From the NCBI RefSeq assembly GCF_020687745.1, contig NZ_JAJEWK010000011.1:124001-188000 (forward strand): 64,000 nucleotides of DNA, read 5' to 3'. Position numbers and translations under genes: made by a program. Below, piece by piece: positions 41,825-51,031 of this stretch (its first letter is position 1; every line of letters begins with the position of its first letter). The notes beneath the pieces were generated by a model, which worked only from the letters and a program-made list of their open reading frames with translations, did not search any database and was not told the DNA's origin. The stretch is from Chryseobacterium sp. MFBS3-17. Its GTDB lineage: Bacteria > Bacteroidota > Bacteroidia > Flavobacteriales > Weeksellaceae.

Positions 41825-44800
41825 TCAGATTTTGTTAATACTTACATTAAATTCACGTTCATCAATTTCTATTGTGTCAGAAATTGTGAGTGAAGATACT
41901 ATTTCTATTTTATCTGACAATACTTCTGCGGAGATATATTGTTCGTTGTGTATAAGTTCTTTTTCAAAAGGTGAATTTTCCTCCAGGCGGATGCTGATCC
42001 GGTCTGTGAGTTCAAAATCCTTGTCTTTGCGCAGATTTTGAATCCGGTTGATGAACTCGCGGGCGATTCCTTCTGATTTCAGTTCGTCTGTAAGCGTCAA
42101 ATCCAGTGCCACAGTCAGTTTTCCTTCGCTGGCAACCACCCATCCCGGGATATCTTTGGTAAAGATTTCTACATCTGCAGTGGTGATTTCGTGTCCGGAA
42201 ATCTGCATTTTTCCTTCCTTTTCCAGTGCGGCAATTTCTTCTGTACTCATGTTGCTGATGGCAGAACCTACCGTTTTCATATCCTTGCCCAGACGGGATC
42301 CGAGTGCTTTGAAATTCGGTTTGATTTGTTTTACAATCAGATGCGCGGCCTCATCTGCGTTGATGAGTTGTAATTCCTTTACATTCACTTCCTGTTTGAT
42401 GAGGTCTGAAACGGCGGTAATCTGAGCGGCTGTTTTGTCGTCCAGTACCGGAATCATGACCTTCTGAAGGGGTTGTCTTACCTTGATGTTTTCCTTTTTT
42501 CTCAATGAAAATACCATGGAGGTAATTTGCTGCGCCAGGTGGGTTTTTTGAACCAGTTCAGTATCAATCAGATTTTCGGCCGCCACAGGGAAATCGGTAA
42601 GGTGTACAGACTGTGCGGCGTCTTTTCCGGTCATCTCATTCAGATCCCGGTAGAGTTGATCCATGAAAAACGGTGCAATGGGCGCCGAGATTTTGGCTAC
42701 CGTCTCCAGACAGGTGTAGAGGGTCTGATATGCCGAAATTTTGTCTTCGGTATAATCACCTTTCCAGAAGCGTCTGCGGCAAAGTCTCACGTACCAGTTC
42801 GACAAGTTGTCATTGACAAAAGTATTAATGGCACGGGCTACCTTGGTAGGTTCATAGTCTTCGTAGAATGCTTTTACATCTTTGACCAGTATATTGAGCT
42901 CAGACAGAATCCAGCGGTCTATTTCCGGGCGGTTCTGAACTTCTGTTTCTGCATATCTGAAGCCGTCTACATTGGCATACAGTGCAAAGAACGAATACGT
43001 GTTGTACAGGGTTCCGAAGAATTTTCTGCGGACTTCATCAATTCCGTCTGCATCAAATTTCAGGTTCTCCCATGGGTTGGCATTGGCAATCATATACCAG
43101 CGCGTGGCATCGGGGCCGTATTTTTTCAGCGTTTCAAAAGGATCTACGGCATTCCCGAGGCGCTTGCTCATTTTTTGCCCGTTTTTGTCCAGTACCAGCC
43201 CGTTGCTCACTACATTTTTGTAGGCAACGGAATCAAAAACAGCAGTGGCAATGGCATGAAGCGTGTAAAACCAACCGCGGGTCTGGTCTACGCCTTCTGC
43301 AATGAAATCTGCAGGAAATGCTTTGCCTTCATCTATCAATTCTTTATTTTCAAAAGGATAGTGGAGCTGCGCATACGGCATGGAACCCGAGTCAAACCAA
43401 ACATCAATAAGGTCGCTTTCGCGTTTCATGGGTTTTCCCTGGTCTGAAACCAGCGTGATGGCATCTACAATATTTTTGTGAAGGTCAATTTTTGCGTAAT
43501 TTTCTTCTGACATATTGCCGGCCTCAAATCCGCTGAAGGGATTTTCAGTCATGAGTCCTGCGGCTATAGATTTTTCAATCTCCTGATACAGTTCTTCTAC
43601 CGAGCCCATGATTTTTTCTTCTTTCAGATCTTCGGTACGCCAGATGGGAAGCGGGATGCCCCAATATCTGGACCGGGACAGATTCCAGTCGTTCACATTT
43701 TCCAGCCAGTTGGCAAAACGTCCCTCACCGGTAGATTTTGGCTTCCAGTTGATGGTTTCGTTCAGTTCTACCAAACGGTTTTTCACGGCAGTCATCTGTA
43801 CAAACCATGAATCCAGCGGGTAGTAGAGTACCGGCTTGTCGGTACGCCAGCAATGCGGATAACTGTGAACGTATTTTTCTACTTTAAACGCTTTATTTTC
43901 GGTTTTCAGAAGGATGGCGAGTTCCACGTCCCAGGATCTTTCCGGTGCAGTTCCTTCGTCATAATATTCGTTTTTAATGTATTGGCCGGCAAAAACCTCC
44001 GGTGTATTGCCCCCGGTAATGAATCTTCCCTGCAAATCTACCAGCGGAACCAGATTGTCATTCTCATCTTTTACCAACATCGGCGGTACGCCGGCTTCTT
44101 TGGCCACGCGGGCATCGTCTGCACCAAAAGTAGGTGCGGTATGCACAATTCCGGTACCGTCTTCTGTGGTTACAAAATCTCCCGGAATCACCCGGAATGC
44201 CTGTTCAGGATTTTCTGCCGGTAAAAACCACGGAATCAGCTGTTCATAAGTGGTTCCTGTAAGGTCTCTGCCTTTAAATTCAGCCAGTATCTGGTAAGGA
44301 ATTACTTTACTTTCTGAAGTATATTGTGCAAGGTCTTCAGCGCTTCCTTCGCTGTATTTTTTGCCGAACTGTTTGTTAATCAGTGCTTTTGCCAGAATAA
44401 CATTAATGGGTTCAAATGTATATTGGTTGTAGGTTTTGATTAAGACGTAGTCTATGTCATTGCCTACCGTAAGAGCAGTGTTGGAGGGCAGCGTCCACGG
44501 TGTGGTGGTCCATGCCAGGATGTGTGCCGGCAAATACTCAATCAGATGAGATAAGCTGGCAGATAATTCTTTTATCTTAAACTGCGCCACAACGGTGGTA
44601 TCGGTCACGTCACGATAGGTTCCGGGTTGGTTCAGTTCGTGAGATGAGAGTCCGGTTCCTGCTTTCGGGGAATACGGCTGAATGGTATAGCCTTTATAAA
44701 TCAGTTTTTTATCATACAATTGCTTCAGCAGCCACCATACGGTTTCCATGTATTTCGGCTCGTAAGTGATGTAAGGGTTTTCCAGATCTACCCAGTAGCC

Positions 44801-45217
44801 GATTTTTTCGGTAAGGTCGTTCCAGACATCGGTATAGCGCATTACAGCTTCGCGGCAGGCTTTGTTGTAATCTTCTACCGAGATTTTTTTTCCGATATCT
44901 TCCTTGGTGATGCCCAGTTCTTTCTCAACACCCAATTCTATGGGCAGTCCGTGGGTGTCCCAGCCGGCTTTTCTGAAAACTTTTTTTCCGTTCTGAGTCT
45001 GGAAGCGGCAGAAAATATCCTTGATCGCACGTGCCATTACGTGGTGAATTCCCGGCATACCGTTGGCCGAAGGCGGTCCTTCATAAAAAACATATTCAGG
45101 CTGTCCTTCACGGATTTCTACTGATTTTTTAAACGTGTGTTGCTCTTTCCAGAAATTTGAAACCTGTTCCGCCACTTCGGTCAGATTCAAATTTTTATAT
45201 TCCTTAAACTTCTTCAT
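41825..45217 (-). CDS. ileS: Isoleucyl-tRNA synthetase
   Basis: 1130 residues, charges tRNA-Ile. HIGH-type motif in PPSANGMPGIHHV (about 48-60), large CP1 editing domain (about 200-420, with WTTTPWTLPSNTAL), KMSKR in GQKMSKRLGN, anticodon-binding domain after about 720. Length above 1100 and the absence of a C-terminal zinc finger fit the eukaryote-like type 2 enzymes. First of the series with dksA-like and lspA. Confidence 0.96.
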   Translation of the reverse strand: MKKFKEYKNLNLTEVAEQVSNFWKEQHTFKKSVEIREGQPEYVFYEGPPSANGMPGIHHVMARAIKDIFCRFQTQNGKKVFRKAGWDTHGLPIELGVEKELGITKEDIGKKISVEDYNKACREAVMRYTDVWNDLTEKIGYWVDLENPYITYEPKYMETVWWLLKQLYDKKLIYKGYTIQPYSPKAGTGLSSHELNQPGTYRDVTDTTVVAQFKIKELSASLSHLIEYLPAHILAWTTTPWTLPSNTALTVGNDIDYVLIKTYNQYTFEPINVILAKALINKQFGKKYSEGSAEDLAQYTSESKVIPYQILAEFKGRDLTGTTYEQLIPWFLPAENPEQAFRVIPGDFVTTEDGTGIVHTAPTFGADDARVAKEAGVPPMLVKDENDNLVPLVDLQGRFITGGNTPEVFAGQYIKNEYYDEGTAPERSWDVELAILLKTENKAFKVEKYVHSYPHCWRTDKPVLYYPLDSWFVQMTAVKNRLVELNETINWKPKSTGEGRFANWLENVNDWNLSRSRYWGIPLPIWRTEDLKEEKIMGSVEELYQEIEKSIAAGLMTENPFSGFEAGNMSEENYAKIDLHKNIVDAITLVSDQGKPMKRESDLIDVWFDSGSMPYAQLHYPFENKELIDEGKAFPADFIAEGVDQTRGWFYTLHAIATAVFDSVAYKNVVSNGLVLDKNGQKMSKRLGNAVDPFETLKKYGPDATRWYMIANANPWENLKFDADGIDEVRRKFFGTLYNTYSFFALYANVDGFRYAETEVQNRPEIDRWILSELNILVKDVKAFYEDYEPTKVARAINTFVNDNLSNWYVRLCRRRFWKGDYTEDKISAYQTLYTCLETVAKISAPIAPFFMDQLYRDLNEMTGKDAAQSVHLTDFPVAAENLIDTELVQKTHLAQQITSMVFSLRKKENIKVRQPLQKVMIPVLDDKTAAQITAVSDLIKQEVNVKELQLINADEAAHLIVKQIKPNFKALGSRLGKDMKTVGSAISNMSTEEIAALEKEGKMQISGHEITTADVEIFTKDIPGWVVASEGKLTVALDLTLTDELKSEGIAREFINRIQNLRKDKDFELTDRISIRLEENSPFEKELIHNEQYISAEVLSDKIEIVSSLTISDTIEIDEREFNVSINKI

Positions 45218-45370
45218 TTTCAGGTGTTTCTCTACGAAAAATTTAGTGTGCGAATATAGTGATTTCTGATGGATTAATCATGGAATTGCCACCGGTTTTT
45301 TGCTCCGTTTCAGCATGAAATGGCACTTTGATGGGTGGAAATTATATTTTTTAGCTTTTTTATCATGCAG

Positions 45371-45402
45371 TTTGCCATCTTTTCTGAGAATGATTACTTT
45401 TG
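45371..45402 (+). promoter_or_regulatory. Promoter of pigment-locus AMP ligase
   Basis: TTTG (45371-45374), N20, TACTTTTG (45395-45402): full consensus, 24 bases before the TTG start at 45427. It fixes the 5' end of the transcript and supports the TTG start. It drives the left end of the pigment locus. Confidence 0.75.
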
Positions 45403-45426
45403 AACAAAATCCATTAAGCATCAATT

Positions 45427-46731
45427 TTGAACCTCTATCCACCTATAGAATTTGCTTCCGCCGAAGAAATAACAGCGTTGCAGGAGCAGAAACTCCGCAC
45501 ATTGCTGCAGTATCTGCAGGAACATTCACCGTATTACCGCCGGCTGTTTTCCGAACATCAGATTCGCATTGATGAAATCCGGACGGTCGCTGATCTGGTG
45601 AAAATTCCGGTTACTTCCAAAACCGATCTCCAACAGTATAATATGGATTTTTTCTGTGTTCCCCAAAACAGGATTGTAGATTACAGTACCACATCCGGCA
45701 CTCTGGGCGATCCGGTAACCTTCGGACTTTCAGATGCGGATTTGGAACGGCTTTCCTATAACGAAGCGGTTTCCTTTGCGTGCGCAGGCATTAAACCAGG
45801 TGATCTGGTGCAAGCGATGACCACCATCGATAAACGCTTTATGGCCGGACTGGCATATTTTCTGGGACTGAGGAAAATGGGAGCCGGTATCATCCGGATG
45901 GGACCCGGTATTCCCGAACTGCAATGGGATTCTATTCTCCGGTACCAGCCGAAATATCTGATAACGGTGCCGTCTTTTTTACTGAAGATGATTGAATATG
46001 CGGAAAGGCAGGGCATTGATTATCGCAATTCATCTGTAAGAGCAGCCGTGTGTATTGGTGAAAGTTTGCGAAACCAGGATTTTACTCCGAGTCCGCTGGC
46101 CAGAAAAATAGGTGAAAAATGGAATCTGAAACTGTATTCCACCTATGCTTCCACAGAGATGAGTACAGCATTTACGGAATGTGAACATCAGCAGGGAGGG
46201 CACTTGCATCCCGAACTCATCATTACCGAAATTCTGGATGATAATCTGAATCCCGTGGCGCCCGGCGAAAGCGGGGAACTGGTCATCACCACGCTGGGGG
46301 TAGAAGCGCTGCCGCTGTTGCGGTTCCGGACCGGCGATATAGTACGTGCCCACCATGCACCCTGTGCCTGCGGAAGAAATACCTTGCGTCTGGGACCGGT
46401 GCTGGGGAGAAAACAACAGATGATTAAGTACAAAGGAACCACTTTGTATCCGCCGGCTTTTAATGATTTACTGAGTATTTACCCCGGTATTTCGGTGCAT
46501 CAGATTGTGATTCAGAGTAATGAAATCGGGATGGATGAAATTATTGTGAAAATCAGCTGTGATGATGAGTCAGAACTGTTTACCAAAGAAGTACGGGATC
46601 ATTTCAGGGCCAAATTAAGGGTGACCCCGGAAATCCGGATCTGCCCGAAAGAACAGCTGATGAAAGATGTTTTTCGCGAGACCGGGCGCAAACCGGTGTA
46701 CTTTGTAGATTTGCGCAAACAAAACTATTAA
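45427..46731 (+). CDS. AMP-dependent acyl/aryl ligase (PaaK-like)
   Basis: 434 residues of the phenylacetate-CoA ligase type. ATP loop DYSTTSGTLGDPV (about 80-92), STYASTEMSTAF, FRTGDIV and the C-terminal lysine region GRKQQMIKYKGTTLYP. In flexirubin and aryl-polyene loci such a ligase activates the aryl acid (here p-coumarate from the ammonia-lyase) and loads it on the carrier protein. No ATG is available: a stop codon lies four codons upstream and the next Met is far inside, so TTG at 45427 is the start. First gene of the locus. Confidence 0.85.
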   Translation: MNLYPPIEFASAEEITALQEQKLRTLLQYLQEHSPYYRRLFSEHQIRIDEIRTVADLVKIPVTSKTDLQQYNMDFFCVPQNRIVDYSTTSGTLGDPVTFGLSDADLERLSYNEAVSFACAGIKPGDLVQAMTTIDKRFMAGLAYFLGLRKMGAGIIRMGPGIPELQWDSILRYQPKYLITVPSFLLKMIEYAERQGIDYRNSSVRAAVCIGESLRNQDFTPSPLARKIGEKWNLKLYSTYASTEMSTAFTECEHQQGGHLHPELIITEILDDNLNPVAPGESGELVITTLGVEALPLLRFRTGDIVRAHHAPCACGRNTLRLGPVLGRKQQMIKYKGTTLYPPAFNDLLSIYPGISVHQIVIQSNEIGMDEIIVKISCDDESELFTKEVRDHFRAKLRVTPEIRICPKEQLMKDVFRETGRKPVYFVDLRKQNY

Positions 46732-46748
46732 CCCTAAAAATTATATTT

Positions 46749-47336
46749 ATGAAAAAATTATGTGTACTGATGGTGTTGTTGACTGGTTTTGTAGTCAATG
46801 CCCAGAAATTAAAGCTTATTTCCGGTGACTTGTCTTTCCTGAAAGGTCAGACCTCTGTTGTGGTAGATTTTAATTATGACCACGTACTGTTTTACAAAGA
46901 AAACATGAATGAGAAAGAGTATGTGAGCAAACGGAGAACGGAGATTGCAGCAGATAAAGGTGCAGCAGAAGCTGACAAGTGGGAAAAAGACTGGAACCAT
47001 TCAAAAAACAACACATTCCCAGAGAAATATAAGGCCTCCTGGAATAAAAACAGTAAATTGAAAATCGCTGATACCGCTCCATATAGAATGGTGGTGGAAA
47101 CGGTTTGGATTTATCCGGGCTGGTTTGCAGGAGTGATGACTCAACCGGCAAAGGTGTCCACCAAAATTCATTTTGTGGAAAGTTCTAAACCCAAAACTAT
47201 TCTGGCTACAATTGACAGTAAAGACGCGCCAGGTAATGGTAATTTTGTGGGGGTGGCCAATAATAATGACCGTATAGCAGAAGGATACGCCAAAACAGCA
47301 AAATCTGTTGCAGGTTTGGTGAATAAAAAACTGTAA
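46749..47336 (+). CDS. Secreted protein of unknown function
   Basis: 195 residues: signal peptide (MKKLCVLMVLLTGFVVNAQ), then SGDLSFLKGQTSVVVDFNYDHVLFYKENMNEKEYVSKR, a charged helical middle, and IYPGWFAGVMTQPAKVSTKIHFVE near residues 118-141. The C-terminus (NDRIAEGYAKTAKSVAGLVNKKL) looks helical. Proteins of this plan occur in Bacteroidetes, but I cannot name a family. It follows the ligase by 17 bases and precedes a terminator. Whether it belongs to pigment synthesis is unclear. Confidence 0.7.
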   Translation: MKKLCVLMVLLTGFVVNAQKLKLISGDLSFLKGQTSVVVDFNYDHVLFYKENMNEKEYVSKRRTEIAADKGAAEADKWEKDWNHSKNNTFPEKYKASWNKNSKLKIADTAPYRMVVETVWIYPGWFAGVMTQPAKVSTKIHFVESSKPKTILATIDSKDAPGNGNFVGVANNNDRIAEGYAKTAKSVAGLVNKKL

Positions 47337-47347
47337 AACCAATAATG

Positions 47348-47383
47348 AAAAAGAGCTGCTTCCCGAAAAGCAGCTCTTGTTTT
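47348..47383. terminator. Bidirectional terminator between convergent genes
   Basis: Perfect 11-bp stem AAGAGCTGCTT / AAGCAGCTCTT with a 6-nt loop. It is followed by GTTTT on the plus strand and TTTC on the minus strand. It ends both the secreted-protein gene and the convergent halogenase-family gene. Confidence 0.85.
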
Positions 47384-47401
47384 ACAGCAGGTCAAGTCAA
47401 A

Positions 47402-48649
47402 CTAAACTTTCAGCTCAGTATTATTGTCGATAAGCATCGCCAGGTTGCGAATCACGTGTTCATGTTTTTTTACGAAAGGATTTTCCTTGTCCCACACGTA
47501 ACCGGCCAGAACCGCACATATTTTTCTCTTGATGTCCGGATTTTCCGGCTGATGAAAGAATAACTTCTGCAGATTTCCCGTGTACCATTCCTTCACATAA
47601 GTATGGAATACCCGAACCCCCGAAAGGATGTATTCCGAGTATTCTTTTTCCCAGTCTATTTTTTCGCCTTCCAGTTGCCGTTTGGCCAGTTTGGCAGCCA
47701 GCATACCGGATTCTGTGGCAAAAGCCATCCCCGATGAGAAGACCGGATCCAGAAATTCGGCCGCATTTCCCGTAAGCGCATAACCTTCCCCGTACAATTG
47801 TTTTACCGCACAGGAATAATTGGTCATCCGTCTTGGCTCAAAAAGAAATTCCAGGTCACCATAGCGGTCACGGTAATAATCTGAACGTTTAATGGCAGTG
47901 CGCAGTGCTTCTGCCGTGTCACCACTCTCAGAAAGTGCATCTATATATTCTGTAGGACCTACAATGCCTACGCTGGTATTTCCGTTAGAAAAAGGAATGA
48001 CCCAAAGCCATACCGTAGTTTCCAGAATGTCAAAGGAAATCAGTGTTCCTTCTTCACCCGGGACCCGTGTGGTGTCTTTTACATGGGTAAAAATGGCAGA
48101 ATGAGGATCCAGAGATGATGGTTTCTCCAGATTCAGCAGTCGGGGCAGTACACGTCCGTAACCGCTGCTGTCTATCACAAATTTTGCATGGATTTCCCGG
48201 GATTCACCCTCTTTATTTTTTACCGTCACTACAGAATTGCTTCCGTCAAAACGGATGGCGGTTACTTCGGTTTCATATTCCAGATCTACACCTTTTCGCA
48301 CCACTTCATCGGCCATTACTTTGTCAAAATCTGCCCGGGGTACTTGCCAGGTCCAGTCCCAGCCTTCGCCATACTTATTACTAAAATCAAAGATGCAGAC
48401 CTCTTCTCCCCGGATAAAACGGGCTCCTGGTTTTTTCTCAAATCCCTGACTGTTCAGCGCGTCGAAAAGTCCGGCTTCGTCAAAGTGATCCATCACTCTG
48501 GGAATCAGGCTTTCGCCGATGACAAATCTGGGAAACCTGGCTTTTTCCACCACTTTCACCCGGATACCATTCTGGTGAAGGTACGATGAAGAAACACATC
48601 CGGAAGGGCCGGCTCCAATCACCAGTACGTCTGTAACTTCTTTAATCAT
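47402..48649 (-). CDS. Flavin-dependent halogenase family protein
   Basis: 415 residues. FAD loop GAGPSG (12-17), GESLIPR typical of phenol/pyrrole halogenases, a Lys at about 72-73 in GFEKKPGARF where the catalytic lysine sits, and the halogenase motif WxWxIP as WLWVIP (214-219). LDPVFSSGM matches the DPxxSSG segment. Such enzymes chlorinate aromatic rings; chlorinated flexirubins are known in the group, so ring chlorination of the pigment is the likely job. The related non-halogenating oxidoreductases remain possible. It lies inside the locus but on the opposite strand, divergent from the ammonia-lyase. Confidence 0.75.
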   Translation of the reverse strand: MIKEVTDVLVIGAGPSGCVSSSYLHQNGIRVKVVEKARFPRFVIGESLIPRVMDHFDEAGLFDALNSQGFEKKPGARFIRGEEVCIFDFSNKYGEGWDWTWQVPRADFDKVMADEVVRKGVDLEYETEVTAIRFDGSNSVVTVKNKEGESREIHAKFVIDSSGYGRVLPRLLNLEKPSSLDPHSAIFTHVKDTTRVPGEEGTLISFDILETTVWLWVIPFSNGNTSVGIVGPTEYIDALSESGDTAEALRTAIKRSDYYRDRYGDLEFLFEPRRMTNYSCAVKQLYGEGYALTGNAAEFLDPVFSSGMAFATESGMLAAKLAKRQLEGEKIDWEKEYSEYILSGVRVFHTYVKEWYTGNLQKLFFHQPENPDIKRKICAVLAGYVWDKENPFVKKHEHVIRNLAMLIDNNTELKV

Positions 48650-48666
48650 TTTCTGTAGAGTTTTAA

Positions 48667-48685
48667 TATCTTTGCCACAAATTTA
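48667..48685. promoter_or_regulatory. Divergent -7 elements, halogenase and ammonia-lyase
   Basis: Plus strand TATCTTTG (48667-48674), 50 bases before the ammonia-lyase ATG; minus strand TAAATTTG (48685-48678), 28 bases before the halogenase ATG. The two elements lie only 3 bases apart within the 75-base gap, so a single regulator could control both. No clean -33 boxes. Confidence 0.5.
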
Positions 48686-48724
48686 GTCATTTTGAGCTAT
48701 CTTTTTTATATAATGTTAAGTTGA

Positions 48725-50242
48725 ATGAAATTAGTCAATAATTTGAAAATTGAAGACTTTCAGCGGGTTATTTTCCAGAATGAAAGCGTGGAACTGGATG
48801 AAAGCCTCCTGGCCAAAGTAGAAAACAGTTTTCAGTTTTTAAGGAAATTTTCTGAAAAGAAAGTGATATACGGGGTGAATACCGGTTTCGGGCCTATGGC
48901 ACAATACCGCATCCCGGAGGAAGATAAACATCAGTTGCAATACAACCTCATCCGCAGTCATTCTTCCGGTGTAGGGGTTCCTCTGAAGCCGCAAGCAGCC
49001 AAAGCAGCCATGCTGGCACGTCTGAACACACTGGCTCAGGCCAGGTCGGGTGTGCATCCTTCGGTCATTATTTTGCTGAAGGAACTGATTAACCGCGAAG
49101 TTACACCGCTGATATTTGAACATGGTGGCGTGGGCGCCAGCGGCGATTTGGTTCAGCTGGCACACCTGGCACTGGTGCTGATTGGTGAGGGCGAAGTTTT
49201 TTATAAAGGAGAAAGAAGACCTGCCGCAGAAGTTTTTGAAGAGCTGAACCTGAAGCCCATTCAGATTGAATTGCGCGAAGGTCTGGGACTGATGAACGGA
49301 ACCTCTGTCATGTCCGGCATCGGCATTCTGAATTCATACAATACCAGAAAGCTGGTTGATATTTCCGTAAGGCTCAGTTGTGCTATAAACGAAATTGTAC
49401 AAGCGTATGACGATCATTTTTCGGAATCGCTCAATGCCACAAAAAGACATGGCGGGCAGCAGAAAATCGCAGAGAAAATGCGTGAACTGCTGAAGGACAG
49501 TAAACTGATCAGAAAACGCGAAGATCATTTGTATAATAAAGAAACCAGTGAAGATATTTTCAAGGACAAGGTTCAGGAATATTATTCACTGCGCTGTGTG
49601 CCTCAGATTCTGGGCCCTGTACTGGATACGCTGGATTTTGCAGAGAAAGTGCTGGAAGATGAGATTAATTCTGCTAATGATAATCCCATCATCATCCCGG
49701 AAGAAGCACATGTGTACCACGGCGGAAATTTCCATGGAGATTATGTCTCATTGGAGATGGACAAGCTGAAACTGGTGGTTACCAGACTGACCATGCTTGC
49801 AGAGCGGCAGTTGAACTACCTGCTGAACGCCAAAATCAACGAAATCCTGCCGCCTTTTGTAAATTTGGGCAGACTGGGCTTCAACTTTGGAATGCAGGGC
49901 GTGCAGTTTACAGCGGTTTCCACTACCGCAGAAAATCAGACCTTGTCTGCATCCATGTATGTACACAGTATCCCGAATAATAATGATAATCAGGATATTG
50001 TAAGTATGGGAACCAATGCAGCGGTGATCTGTAGTAAAGTCATTGAGAATGCCTTCGAAGTGCTTGCGATCGAGCTGATTACCATAGTGCAGGCCATAGA
50101 ATATCTTGGATATCAGAACGAAGTGTCTGAATCTACGGCGAAATTATACCGGGAAATCCGCGAACGGGTACCACCTTTCCGCGATGATTTGATTATGTAT
50201 CCCTATGTGGAGAAAGTAAAAAACTATCTTATCAATTTTTAA
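48725..50242 (+). CDS. Tyrosine ammonia-lyase (HAL/PAL/TAL family)
   Basis: 505 residues. MIO cofactor from Ala-Ser-Gly 138-140 in GGVGASGDLVQLAHLAL; catalytic Tyr in VIYGVNTGFGPMAQYR; substrate pocket NLIRSHSSGVG; conserved NGTSVM, SANDNPI and QDIVSMG segments. The sequence is close to the F. johnsoniae tyrosine ammonia-lyase as I remember it, including GVNTGFGPMAQYRI, YNLIRSHSSG and VHSIPNNNDNQDIVSMGTN. It makes p-coumarate from tyrosine, the starter for flexirubin. It is not hutH: no hut genes lie near and it is followed by ketoreductase, ketosynthase and ACP genes. Confidence 0.88.
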   Translation: MKLVNNLKIEDFQRVIFQNESVELDESLLAKVENSFQFLRKFSEKKVIYGVNTGFGPMAQYRIPEEDKHQLQYNLIRSHSSGVGVPLKPQAAKAAMLARLNTLAQARSGVHPSVIILLKELINREVTPLIFEHGGVGASGDLVQLAHLALVLIGEGEVFYKGERRPAAEVFEELNLKPIQIELREGLGLMNGTSVMSGIGILNSYNTRKLVDISVRLSCAINEIVQAYDDHFSESLNATKRHGGQQKIAEKMRELLKDSKLIRKREDHLYNKETSEDIFKDKVQEYYSLRCVPQILGPVLDTLDFAEKVLEDEINSANDNPIIIPEEAHVYHGGNFHGDYVSLEMDKLKLVVTRLTMLAERQLNYLLNAKINEILPPFVNLGRLGFNFGMQGVQFTAVSTTAENQTLSASMYVHSIPNNNDNQDIVSMGTNAAVICSKVIENAFEVLAIELITIVQAIEYLGYQNEVSESTAKLYREIRERVPPFRDDLIMYPYVEKVKNYLINF

Positions 50243-50251
50243 GATTTGACT

Positions 50252-50983
50252 ATGAAATGTGCTTTAGTAACCGGCGGATCTAGAGGGATTGGCAGAGCAG
50301 TCTGCCTGAAACTTGCCGAAGACAAAAAATACCATCTGCTCATTAACTATACCTCTAATGAAGCTGCTGCAGTTGAGACTCTGGAAAAGGTTCAGGCGCT
50401 GGGAGCTACCGGTGAGATTCTGAAATTTGATGTATCAGACGGGGCAGAAACGCAGGGAGTGCTGGAAAAATGGCAGGAAACTCATGAGGAGGCCGTAGTG
50501 GAGGTTATTGTTAATAATGCCGGAATTACCCGTGACGGACTCTTCATGTGGATGAAGCCCGAAGACTGGTCTGCCGTCATCAATACCAGCCTGAACGGTT
50601 TTTATAATGTAACCAGTTTCTTCATTCAAAAAATGCTGCGGAACAAATATGGCCGCATTATCAATATGGTATCGGTTTCCGGAGTGAAGGGTACTGCCGG
50701 GCAAACCAACTATTCTGCCGCAAAAGCTGCTCTGGTGGGTGCTACCAAAGCCTTGGCCCAGGAAGTGGCGAAGAGAAAAATTACCGTAAATGCCGTGGCT
50801 CCGGGGTTCATCAGAACAGATATGACGCATGAGTTTGATGAAAACGAACTGAAACAAATGATTCCGGCCAACCGTTTCGGTGAGGCAGAAGAAGTGGCTG
50901 ATCTGGTGGCATTTTTGGCCTCAGACAAGGCCTCGTACATTACCGGCGAAGTGATTAACATCAATGGTGGTATATATTCCTAA
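50252..50983 (+). CDS. 3-oxoacyl-ACP reductase (FabG-like)
   Basis: 243 residues, short-chain dehydrogenase: cofactor loop TGGSRGIG (about 7-14), NNAGITRDGLF, catalytic Ser-Tyr-Lys in SVSGVKGTAGQTNYSAAKAA, and C-terminal GGIYS. Reduces the beta-keto group in each polyene extension round. Starts 10 bases after the ammonia-lyase stop (a TTG two codons earlier is also in frame). Corresponds to ApeQ of aryl-polyene clusters. Confidence 0.9.
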   Translation: MKCALVTGGSRGIGRAVCLKLAEDKKYHLLINYTSNEAAAVETLEKVQALGATGEILKFDVSDGAETQGVLEKWQETHEEAVVEVIVNNAGITRDGLFMWMKPEDWSAVINTSLNGFYNVTSFFIQKMLRNKYGRIINMVSVSGVKGTAGQTNYSAAKAALVGATKALAQEVAKRKITVNAVAPGFIRTDMTHEFDENELKQMIPANRFGEAEEVADLVAFLASDKASYITGEVININGGIYS

Positions 50984-51031
50984 AAATCCGTAACTTAGAA
51001 TTCAGATTATTCAGCAAAACTATTTTTTCAG

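Noticed and set aside
48725-50242. Calling the ammonia-lyase HutH (histidine ammonia-lyase)
   Set aside because: The substrate pocket reads RSHSSG as in the F. johnsoniae tyrosine enzyme, no hut genes are near, and the neighbours make aryl polyenes.
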